The position numbers and the translations under genes are program-made. Below the pieces are notes generated by a model. The model saw only the letters and a program-made list of their open reading frames with translations, did not search any database and was not told the origin of the DNA. Positions 51,088-61,714 of a DNA stretch of 64,000 nt are shown piece by piece; the stretch's first letter is position 1; each line of letters begins with the position of its first letter. Source of the stretch: Sitta carolinensis (Eukaryota; Chordata; Aves; Passeriformes; Sittidae); NCBI GenBank assembly GCA_032173965.1, contig CM063284.1, positions 63,920,863 to 63,984,862 of the forward strand, read 5' to 3'.

Positions 51088-54000
51088 TAAATCCATACAA
51101 GAAGCAAAATGCAAGCACTTAAAATATCCCCACCACAGAACTTACCAGAGTAAATATTTTCTGGTAACACAGCATGCCAGCATAGAAGATTCATGGTCTG
51201 CTGTTCTCTAAAGCATCCTTCTCTTTCAGGAACAGCACTCAGAGAGGGTGACACAATGCCAAGTTGCTCTCCCTGTATTCCAAGGCACCTCCACTCAAAT
51301 GCCCCCAAATCCCATTTCTTCCTTGTCAGAAATCTTTGTTAACAAATTTCCCTTTTCGTTTATTTTATGAACTGTGCTTGTCTTTTTTTATTTGTAAACA
51401 AAGAAACAAACAAAAAGCCAGAATGCAGCAAGGCTCTGCCAGAACTCAATTAATAAATAACAAGCATAGAGTGTTTTTCATCATTTCCTTCAGTCGGAGC
51501 CTCACAAACTGACAGAAAAACGTATGACCCCTTACAGAATGATTTTGCTATCACATTACATCCTCACTGGAAATTAAGAATACAAATTTGACGTTTTGAA
51601 CAGGAACAGCTCATCCAGCTTGGTTCAGTGTTGTCCACTGGGAAGTGCAGAGCCAGCTGCAAGCCAGCACAGCAGGATTTGCAAAGCATCCACACAGCAG
51701 ACCCCAGCACAACCTGCACTGACTTTGTCAATCACTCTGCACTATACAGGTGTGACTAACACTATTTTGTTGTGGGTTTTGCAAGACGTAACTTGAGCTT
51801 AAGGTCAAGCAATTCCTCAGGATGTATGAATCCACAGGAATGGGAAAAGCAGGAGAGGAGAGGAGTAAAGACATTCTATCCTGTTGCTACATCTGGAAGC
51901 ACAGGGATGTAAGGAGATTCATATTCAAAACTAGAAAATGGGAAAACCAGGAATAAGAGGTGTTTAAAGAAGGAAAAGAGGTTGAGACCTGCTGAAAAAC
52001 TGTGTTTGGTCATCTGGGAAAAAATAAAAAAGGATAGCTAGAGAACACCTTTTGCAACAGAGACAATGTAAGGAAATAGAGAAACACATACAGAGACAAC
52101 TACATGAGCAGTTTCCAGCATTGTGTTTAAAAATAGTGGCTAGGAAGACAGATTCTCATTCCATCTTTGTTGGCATAACTTTATTTGACAGGAAAATGCT
52201 AATTTGTACCAGCTATAGATCTGCATCCTTCATTTATAAAGAGACAAACCCAGTATTAATAACACCTTTCTGTGTCCTGGTGTTTATGAGTACACCATCT
52301 GTTTGCTTTTGGAAACTGCCCACCATACATGCTAAATTGTCAAAGATACATGAAGTGGGCTAAAAGTTAATATTTCCATGACTTCAGCCCTGATTTGACT
52401 AACACCAGCACCAAGTGATCTCCATCCAAAGCATAAACATGCTCCTTATAAACTGCTTAAATGCCAGTACTCTAAAGGCGCAACTGTTCATGTGTTATAA
52501 TCTCTCTAATGAATAAAACTCAACTGCATCCACAAAGAAAAGTAATGTTTGTTGACACATCACTGAAAGGAAGCAAATAATGGCTCACAATACTAAGAAA
52601 CCTGATGAAAATGGAAGGGACATTACCCTTTGAATAATTTGTGCATGACCCGTAAGTTTTAGTGGGCTACAGGAATACAAACTCAATCATTCCATTTTGC
52701 TCTCTTGCAGATACTTTTGGTTTTATATTTATACATATATACTTTTTAAATGCACATTTACTCTCTTTTTCAACTGTTTAAACTGCTTTGGGTGCAAAGG
52801 AGAGACTGTATTTGAACTCTTGAATGAATCACAATCACAAACTTGCTAAAAAGAAAGCACATGGATAATAAAATAAACAAAACAAAACAAAAGAGGATCA
52901 TTTTCCTTTTCTGTCTCTTTAAGATACTGCTGCTTTTCAGCCACACAGTGAATGCTTCATTCAAATAACAGAACATAGATTTCTCTTAGTAACTGCAGCT
53001 ATAATTGCAGCAACTGCTTATCCTGTTTCCATCCTATTAGTGTTACTATTGTCCAAAGCAGAACACTCAACTAAATTGCCCTCATGTCTTCTAAACATCT
53101 CATTTTTTATTTGTAACAGAAAAAAAACCCCAAACGCCTTCAGAACGTTACCCCCTTCTTCTGTTACCTTATTTTGCTTCTTTGGCACCAGGAGCATGAA
53201 AAAACAATACTGCTTTCCCCGCCTTCAATGTTTGGCAGCCCTTTCTTAAACAAAAACACTCTGATTCAGTGGATGCTCTGCCCACTATTACAGATAACAT
53301 GCCTTTTCCAAAAGTGAGTCTCTTAAGGACAGTGTGGGGTAGCTTTATTTGCAATCATTCACCAACTAGTATCCCATTTAGGATCTAGTAAGAATTGGCT
53401 CTTAGCATCTTCCTCTGCTGTATATGGTATTTGCATGCATATTATGCAAAACATTGATGAAAATAAATGGCCTGGGTTGTCGTATTTACTCAGAGCACAT
53501 ATCTCTCATGTGAACATCCTCATTTTGATGAAAAGGCAGAGGCATGAAGAGTCCATCTCGGCATAGAAATAGCACGTTGGGCAGAATTGAGGCAGTAAGA
53601 AACCCAACTTTACGGACTCTTACACTGACAAGAAGGAAAAATCCTGCATTGTCAAAATACTAGACAAATTGTATCACTTAAAGCTGTTACTACTCCTAGG
53701 TTTCAGTATGCTTCACTGGAAAGCAATTTTTAAATAGCATTATTAAGGTAGCAACCATGATTTATTCTTACTTGGTTTTCAACTGAAAATAGTTTTGCCT
53801 GCTATATATCCTTTTTTGGTTTTAAGGAAGGGTGGTGTGATAATAATTAAATTAAAAAACCAAACCCAGTACAAAATACAACCTCTTTGATTTCCAGGGT
53901 CAGAGGAAGTGCTTTGGAAAGTCCAATAAATCCAAACACTACTTCCGGTCTTCCTTCTTGTTCTCACTATTCTGTATATTTTCCTTTTTACCCTTGAATA

Positions 54001-55466
54001 ACATATGGATAGGCCAAGCATATCCCACTTATCTGCTCATTACATAACTCTCCTGCTATATTATTATTCCATACTTCAATAACTGTGCATGTTCTTGTTA
54101 CCCCAATACAACAAACCATCAGGACAAGGAAACAGACTTCAGTATGTGGGCCTCTCATTTTGGCAGGTTTAAGAAAGACAGGAAAAGGGAAGAGGAGGAA
54201 AAATGAGCAGAGGAGAACAGGAGAGAAAGAAAAGAGCAGGCATAGTCTTTCACATGGAAAGGTATGCCAAAGGACAACTACTGCTTTTCAGCAAAGCTCG
54301 AGAGATCCAGGTCTGCAACAAGCTATGTGCTGAGTACTGGTATGGGGTGCTGAGTACCTGCTGCTTCCACTGCAGCAAAGCAGGTCACTGCCTCACTCAG
54401 GACTGAGCTTTTGCATCACAGACCATTGCACTCCCTGATGCCCCAGCACAAGACATGCACCAGCTGTCTTCCGCAGGGGCTTCCAAGCCCCTTCCTCACA
54501 CCATTGCATGCAGACCCCCCCTTACAGCACGACAGGGAGGTGACCACCGAGACACTGTGGCAAACGTCATGATGTCAGCTCTTTGACCCTGACACAAAGG
54601 TCAAACACAGCAGAAATACAGAAGCCATTGTTTTAGCGATACAATGCTAAGAAAGTCTAGGAAAAATATAAACAACCACCTAATTAATGAAACTAAACTC
54701 AAGGAATCTTCCCTCTCAAAAAACTCTGAAGGAGCACAAGTTACCCTCAGCCACTTAAATGAACAAAGTTCTCTATGGTGTTACTTCTCAATTCTTGCAA
54801 AATACTCCTGGGAGTTTTTTTGAGCATTATGGGAACACCTGAGTGCACGTGTTAAAATACACATTTAACAAGCCTGGTTCTTCTCTCACTGAAACCAGCT
54901 GGCCTAATTTGAACAGCAGGAGACCTGGGCCTTTTCCACTGCCTTGTTCTTTATAAGAGCTCTATAAATGTCACACTTTTATTTTATTAGTGAAAGACAT
55001 ATTTCATAGATTAACAATAAAAGCATTCTTGTATGCGAGTTTTCTAGCCCCTGTTGAGACTCTGAATTCTTGAAGGTCAAAAAAAGCAGTCCATAGGAAG
55101 GAGAAGAAGAAAATGCTCTGCAATATCCTTTTAAAGAGCCTCCACAGCAAAGAGAGAATAAATAGCTGATTTCTCACGTGGCTTTGAGGCAGCCACAAAT
55201 GCTAAGACCACAGGTAAATGAACCTGGTCATGAAAGGAGCAGCAGCTCGTCCAGTACTGTATCTACATTAGTTAACTTTCTTTGTGATTCAAGTCCAAGA
55301 CTTTGCATTGTTCTATTTCCACCTATTCCTCTGCTCTGGATTCCCTTTGTGACACTTTTATCAATGGAAAATCGAGGGAGGGATTTCCAGCTGGGAGCCC
55401 AACAAAAAAACAGGAGGTACAGTCTGGTTTTCTCACTTGCGCTGCAAGAACCATTTCAGCACTAGT

Positions 55467-55508
55467 AATAAAAGCAAAACTACACAAAGAAAAAAAAAAA
55501 AAAAAAAA
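55467..55508 (+). repeat. AATAAA plus poly-A tract (A19)
   Basis: AATAAA at 55467-55472 is followed 17 nt later by 19 consecutive A (55490-55508). This is the arrangement of a reverse-transcribed mRNA 3' end, but no parent transcript is recognised upstream and no clear target-site duplication is visible, so it is annotated as simple sequence. Confidence 0.7.
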
Positions 55509-57484
55509 GAAGACATGACCTGAAATTATTTTAGCATCATAAATACTTCATCGCCCTTTATTCCGCAGTATGGTTAATGTCACACATTGGCACAATAATT
55601 TGCTAGCTTTAACAGAGCCCCTTGCAAATAACGGATTTATATTAAGGGCTGCTGTCAGCTAGAATTCCAGGGAAATGCAAAGAAAAGATAACAGTGCCAT
55701 CGGTCAGATCTACTCTTTGTTATGCCCTTGCAATTTTGACAGATTCATAGCTGCAGTGTCATAATATTAAAAAGTCTGACTGTGTCCTCTGTGAGTGGTG
55801 AGGAAAATACACACAATCAACAAGGGAAGCCAACCCAGCACAGTGGGAGCCACGCAAAATGGATTGTGCACAGGGATGTCCACATGGCCACACCTGCGGG
55901 TGTCATTACAGCAGCTGTGGCACTGCCACAGGGGGAGCCAGTTGGGTGCTTAGCTTAGTTGTAACCTGAGGATGTGGCTTTGAAAATGAGATCATTTGTA
56001 CAAAGAGGATTTTCAAAGTAGTTTTGTTTTCAGCGGATAGATTTGGTGTCATTTAAGAACAGAAAAGAGTAATAATCATACTTTTAAACGTTATGGCAGT
56101 ACAGACCATTCATCTTGAGAGGCACTTGGTATAGTAACAACAGAGCAACAACTCCCATACATTTATGTGAGCACCATTTAACACAGACAACACGACCCCT
56201 GAATTCCAGAGCTATTTTCATACACCACTGAGGAGCCCCATCCACCATCACCTTCTCAAACAAAAGAAGAAATGTCTCAAGGCTTTCAGTAGTCAATTAT
56301 CCAAGCACTGGAGGCTCTGCTAGTGTCCTAAAGACAAGTAGTTCTTGTTCACATGTGTAGCCTGTAAGGTCTCTGCTGAGAGAAACACCTTTAGATATAA
56401 CAGAAATTGAGGAAGCTATCATTACCTCAGTTGCATAAGCTTGTCAAAGCTACAACAGGACAAGAAGAGAAAAGCTGAAAGTAAAATACAAGAGTGGAGA
56501 ATCAGATGAAAAGGCTGTCTTCTTAAAGATAGAGAATACATAAAAATGTGCCTGAAATTTAAAAAAAAAAAAAATAATAAAAAATCGGCAGTCACAATCA
56601 TCAAAAAGCCTGAAAATTCAGAAGGCTGAGAGAACATTGTGTGGTACCCAAATTCTCTTCTATTTTTTAGTCTGTTGGAAGAATATTTTCAAAAGGTCAC
56701 ATGGATCTCAGGTACCTAAATCATAACAAATTGTGAACTAGGAAACCTTGAGAACTGACTGATAGCATTCTCTGAATCTGCACCACAGACCTGTTAGAGG
56801 GAACAAGAGTTCACGTACCAAATACCTGCCCTGTTGATACCCCCAACAAGAGAACATGGCAAGCAAGAGAGGATAAAATACTTGCAACGCTTTTGATGAG
56901 ACTGGTGAGGAAGTGCCTTCATTCCTAATGCCACAAAACCTGAAGTTTTTTTAACAGGTTACTATTTAAACCCAGTTTTACACTGAGCTTTTTATGTCCT
57001 CCCTAAGTCAATACTTAAACTTCATAGATGACCAGGCAAACCTGTAGATCTGGGTTACATCTCCAGCTCCAACCATTTACTTATTGTCTTCCCCAACATT
57101 CAGAACAATTCTCATGAAGTAGCTGAATGTGTAAAAGCTCAGTAGAGAGGTTTTTTTTTAAGTAAGTTCCTAAACCAAAAATAATCTAAGGGGCAAACTA
57201 TGTGTGGAAAAAATTAATATAACTTGCATGAAGTCACATGAAGGAACTGAAGGAAGTCTGTGTGATCCTAGCAGGCACAATCTATACCACATCACAGACA
57301 AACTAAACCAGAGGAAACATCCTTGAAAATATTCAGCTATTTGGAGTTTTCTCTGCTCCAAATCCAGACAGCAGCACATGAGTAGGTCACATTAACTAAA
57401 TCCATCAAGGAAATCTCCATATAACTTCTGATCACTGTCTAGGGTCTGGTTGTTCTCTGTGGCCAATCTCTGAGAAAGACATCA

Positions 57485-57600
57485 GAAAAGCAAAAAAACC
57501 CACACAAAACTAAAAAACTAAACAAAAAAAACCCAAACAAATAAACAAACAAACAAAAAAAAAACCCCGAACAAAACATAACAAAACAAAACCACCAAGG
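57485..57600 (+). repeat. A-rich (AAAC)n-like simple repeat
   Basis: About 110 nt are nearly all A and C, with AAAC, CAAA and AAACAA units and no T for long stretches. It is imperfect low-complexity sequence. Confidence 0.85.
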
Positions 57601-58089
57601 GAAAATCACAACACCCACAACCAGTCCTAATAATTACAAGCTAAAAATTGAAGTGAGGGAAGAAATCACTTCGCATCCCTGCAGGTAAGGTCGAAGTTCT
57701 CTAGCACTAGGCTTGAAAATAATTAACATGAGACCAACAAGTTAAACAGCCTTACAGGGTCTTTTTAATTTATTAAATATATTTTGCTTTAATCACATTA
57801 ATTTTTCAGAAATGTACAATAATCTTTGCGGTTTAAAATGACTTTGTATTCATTTTCTAATGGAGAGTATTTTTATTCATCTAATACATTATTCTTTCAA
57901 GAAAATTATCATACTTGACTACAAGTACTTAAAGGGGCACTAATGAATACTCCTATTACTCCCCATTTATAACTCCTTGAAGAAATGAGGTCAGAAACCT
58001 GGTTTAACACAGACGACACTTCTCAGAGGCTAAAGGGGGCACGGACACAAAAGGCACTTGTTACCGTTCCCCACGGAGGCATTCCCCTT

Positions 58090-58530
58090 TGAACACTAAA
58101 GCCCAACCTGTCTGCGAGCGCTCCGGCCGAGCCAGCAGCTGATGCTAACTAACTAAGCCTCCTGAGCAGCAGCCGGCCCAGCAGCACGCCACTCTGCTCC
58201 GCACCTCAAGAACGACATGAAGGAATTCTCCCGCTTTTTGTTCAACAGGGTGAGTTTTACTTTTCCCACTCCTGCCCGCTTGCGGCAGGCAACCTGCCCG
58301 CCTCTCCCCGGGAGCACGGCTGCAGGGCTTGTCCTCCCACAGCCCGCTGCCGGAGCCTCTCGTTCCCCGCGCCGTAACGCAAGGACACGCAGCTCCACCT
58401 CCCTGGGCAGAATCCCTGGCTGAGCCACGGCGCCCCGCCAAGGCTTCAGCGGCGGCAGTGCCTCGCCAGGAACGCCGGTAGGAAAATGCGGGTTACAAAC
58501 ACCTCCCGGAGCTGTGCCGGACTCGGGAAA
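58090..58530. promoter_or_regulatory. CpG island, likely promoter
   Basis: About 440 bp are markedly G+C-rich, with roughly 35 CpG counted by eye. That is close to the number expected from base composition, whereas CpG is strongly depleted in the flanks. CpG islands of this kind usually mark vertebrate promoters. No TATA box is seen. A possible plus-strand first coding exon lies inside the island and a possible minus-strand one lies just outside at 58610-58641. The direction is not settled, and an antisense or bidirectional arrangement is possible. Confidence 0.55.
58217..58249 (+). CDS. candidate first coding exon, unidentified gene
   Basis: The ATG at 58217 lies inside the CpG island, has G at -3, and is the first ATG after an in-frame TGA 57 nt upstream. 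The 11 codons MKEFSRFLFNR run to a strong donor (CAGG/GTGAGT) in phase 0. An exon at 61672 with good splice sites is open in the matching phase, which would give MKEFSRFLFNR followed by YPSFIVTIG. The Phe/Leu/Ile-rich joint would fit a membrane-associated N-terminus. The gene is not recognised, and an 11-codon exon can occur by chance. Confidence 0.32.
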
Positions 58531-61500
58531 CTGCTGCAGGGTCAAAGGGCAAAAGCACAGACCGAGCGCAAGCGTTTCTGAAGCTCTCAGGAAATTTGCA
58601 GACACTCACCCATGGACTTCACATTTGGGTTCGCTCCGCATTGTCTACTAATTGCAATTATCTAAGAGCGGCTCCACGATGGGAGGAGGGGAGGAGAAGA
58701 AGGCTTCCTTTTGGCACAGCTTCTTCAGAGTTCAAAGGACACATATGGCCTGCAAACACAGTGCAGGGAATAATGTAAAATTAAAGGAGGGATGAGAGGA
58801 AAATAAGAACGCAGCAGGGACGAGCACTGTTCTGGATCTGCTTGACTGGAATTTTAAATAAAGAAACAGGAGGAAAAAAAAATCAACAAAACCCCCACAC
58901 TTATTTTAATTCCACATCTGAACAGAAGGAGGGATCACGGGAGGGAGCCCACATATGAAGGGAAGACTCGAGGGAGCAGACCCTGAGCACTTCTACCGGG
59001 GCAGAGACCCCAAGCCCTATGGCCTCAGCCTGGCAGCAGGACCCAGAGCACTCTCCAGAGAGCAGGGCTGGAGGCTGCCAGAGATACAAGGGCTTCAGGA
59101 AATGTACGGCAAACACCTCCAAAGAGACGGGATGGGTTCATTTCAGAATAAACACATGTACAGTACCAAACCTGCAGGGAAGGACAGCCTGTCTACGCAC
59201 GGAGTAAAGCAAAAAAAAATTAAAAAGTGTCCAAACAGCGCAGGTCCCGATTTCCCTTGCAGTGCTCCTCTCGCCACACAAAAGTCAGCAGCCTGCTCGA
59301 TGGTGCCTGTGTCTGTGCCAAAGGCTGACACCTGCTTGTGGCCTTGTCTTTGTTAGAGCAGAAACCAAAGCCTGCTCTTCTCACTGCAGCACTTATCAAA
59401 CACAAAAAATAAATAAATAAACAAAACAAAACAAAAATCCACAACAATTCTCAGTTGTAATTTCTACATAATTATTGCACAACAACCACCCGTAATGAGA
59501 GAATGAATTTATAACCACACACAAGCTATATTTACCAGTGGACTGGTTACAAAGCAAAACAGCAGGAAACCACAATGTGTGTCTTCATCTTAGCTCCTCA
59601 GCAGTAGTGCAGAGCAAGGCTGCATGTGCAGCAGGGCAGGCTGGGCAGGTGAAACCCAGGCACACCCACCAAAGAGGAGCACAGCCTTATGAGGACAGGA
59701 TCTAAACTGAGCAGGGCACAAAGATACTGTGACACAGTCAAGGGAAGCTATGTAGAGGTGCAGCTAGAAAGACTTTTTTGACCTCAGGGTTAAACAATTG
59801 GCCTCACCAAAAAAACTGAAGGGAGTCTTGCCTCCACACTATCCCAGCTTCCAGAAATTTTGATACCTAGGCAGAATTAGAAAAAAAAAAACAAAAACAA
59901 ACAAAAAACCAAACCACAGAAAACAATTTTAAAAACCACCCCACAACTGGAAACACAGCTCCCTGTGCAGTCAGGATCCAGGAGATGAACCGTCCCTGCC
60001 CCTTGAAATGAACAGCCACTCCCAGAGAGCACTTTGTGCTCTTTTCCCATCAGCTATTCAACAGTTGGCCCCATGGTAAAAAAGGCACAATTCAACCCGA
60101 AACTGCTACAGTGGGAATGTACTACAAGAGAAGGCCTGATGAGATCAGCAGCTGAGCCCCGGATGACAACTTTTGATCACCAGGGAGAGTTGATTTGCGT
60201 CTGTCTGCCCAATACTATTAATTGCTGAGCTCAGGGGACCTTCACCCCCTTCAACACTGCTTTCCAGGCAAATTTGGCCAAAACTACCTCACAACTTTGG
60301 AAGTTACTGGGCCGATGCACCTAAGGAAAGACAGGGAGCACACTCGCAAGAGCCCCATTTCCCCAGGCTGACATCGTACAAACAGGCAGCATCCCTGCTG
60401 CCAGCAGTACACCCCTGACCACCTTGCCCCAGCTGCTCCTCCTCACCTCCCTCTGTGCCAGTACAAACCCTCACACTTTCCAGGCCAGCGTGAGAACGAT
60501 GGAGAGCTAGATCCAGGAACAGATCCTGCTGAAAACTTACCTTTTTTTTAAGGGATTATTTTAACTTGGATCCTTTCCCAGACCTGGCTCAGAGCATGAC
60601 TACACAACGCTTATGTCAGCACAAGGAAGCCATCTAATGAGCACCCATGAGGGGGGCAGGATCGCTGCCATCGCTATCCTCACCACCTTAATGAGCTTGT
60701 AAAACAGCGGCCTACAGACAGCAGGTTAAAAAGTCACGGAGCTTCAGTAAACTGACGATGGCACATAAAAAACCAAAAAAACATTAAACCCAAAATTCAT
60801 ACACACAGATTACCTAGCCACTGCCGTGTCAAGCTGCCAAAAGGCAGCAAAAGCACAGAGCCCTCCACTGAGGAAAAACAACCCTGCACTCAGCTCCATC
60901 AAACCCCCAATGCAGAAGGGCTCCTGACACACACCCATGGAAAATCTTGCTCTTTGCTACTTCTTAAGTAGGGCATGCAAAGAAAATCTGCACCTTGTAA
61001 ACCACTGATATCTGAACATGACCTTTCTCTTATGTTTTTGGCTAGGCATGCTCTCTCTGTCCTGCTCTATCCCTGGAGAGACACCAAGCTGTCTAGCCCC
61101 AACTCAAGGAGGAAGCATAAAAGCAAAAGAAAAGGGAAGGTGAACAGATCAAACAATTCTTCCTCACAACCTGTGGGTGCAAACTTGTCACAACAAATTG
61201 TGTATCTATAAACACATGTTTAGACTGAGACAAAAATCCATGATTACTGCTTCTGGTGTTTATGCTGACCAGTGCATTATTACTGCTCTGGTGGCAATCA
61301 GCAAATCTGTCATGAAAAGAAAGGATGTGTTGGGTTTGCTATTGATCCTTATAATTCCTGTCTGAGAATAATCATACCATCTTGAAATATTGCCCAAAAG
61401 AGCACTGTTATTCCGGAACTGAGCTGCTTTTGGAAGATGAGTAAAAAGCAGTTACATGCTCTTAGATATCTTCTTGAGGTTGCAGACGATTGTTCCTGGC

Positions 61501-61671
61501 TTTACAGACACATTTTCTGATCCTTTAAGTATTTTCTTTCCCCTATAGCTGAAAGAGCCACATCAATAAAGAGAAATCTAGCTATCCAAAGAAATCATGT
61601 AACTTGACAGAGGGCTGTCAAGTATGCACAAAATAAACTAACTGAAATAATATGATTTTTTCCCCCTCCAG
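58250..61671. other. possible first intron; otherwise non-coding
   Basis: If the two plus-strand exons are real, this is their intron. It contains the rest of the CpG island, a minus-strand first-exon candidate, A/C-rich simple repeats at about 59402-59437 and 59880-59930, and an acceptor-like TTTCTTTCCCCTATAG near 61550. No other gene is supported. Confidence 0.4.
58610..58641 (-). CDS. alternative candidate first coding exon (minus strand)
   Basis: On the minus strand an ATG with A at -3 and an in-frame TAG two codons upstream opens MRSEPKCEVHG and runs into a good donor (CATGG/GTGAGT) in phase 2. It lies 80 bp outside the CpG-rich core, so a transcript from here would run back through the island. 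It competes with the plus-strand candidate, and I could not find its next exon. Confidence 0.15.
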
Positions 61672-61714
61672 TACCCTTCCTTTATAGTCACTATCGGTGT
61701 GACAGCCAACAACA
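61672..61714 (+). CDS. candidate 43-nt coding exon, unidentified
   Basis: A strong acceptor (TGATTTTTTCCCCCTCCAG) and a strong donor (AACA/GTAAGT) bracket 43 nt. The phase-0 frame reads YPSFIVTIGVTANN plus one base and has no stop. A second frame is also open, the third is not. The phase-0 frame fits the end of the candidate first exon at 58249. No following exon with the required phase was found before the window end; the acceptor at 62380 gives a stop after six codons. Confidence 0.28.

Larger units (their letters stand above)
49546..58089. other. non-coding stretch, no gene recognised
   Basis: No gene is supported. A minus-strand open segment (50725-50913) looks protein-like but lacks splice sites. 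A minus-strand segment ending at a good donor (TCTG/GTAAGT, at about 51146) has a weak acceptor. Other contents are T45, A19 preceded by AATAAA at 55467-55472, A14 (56561-56574) and an AAAC-rich stretch. Confidence 0.5.
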
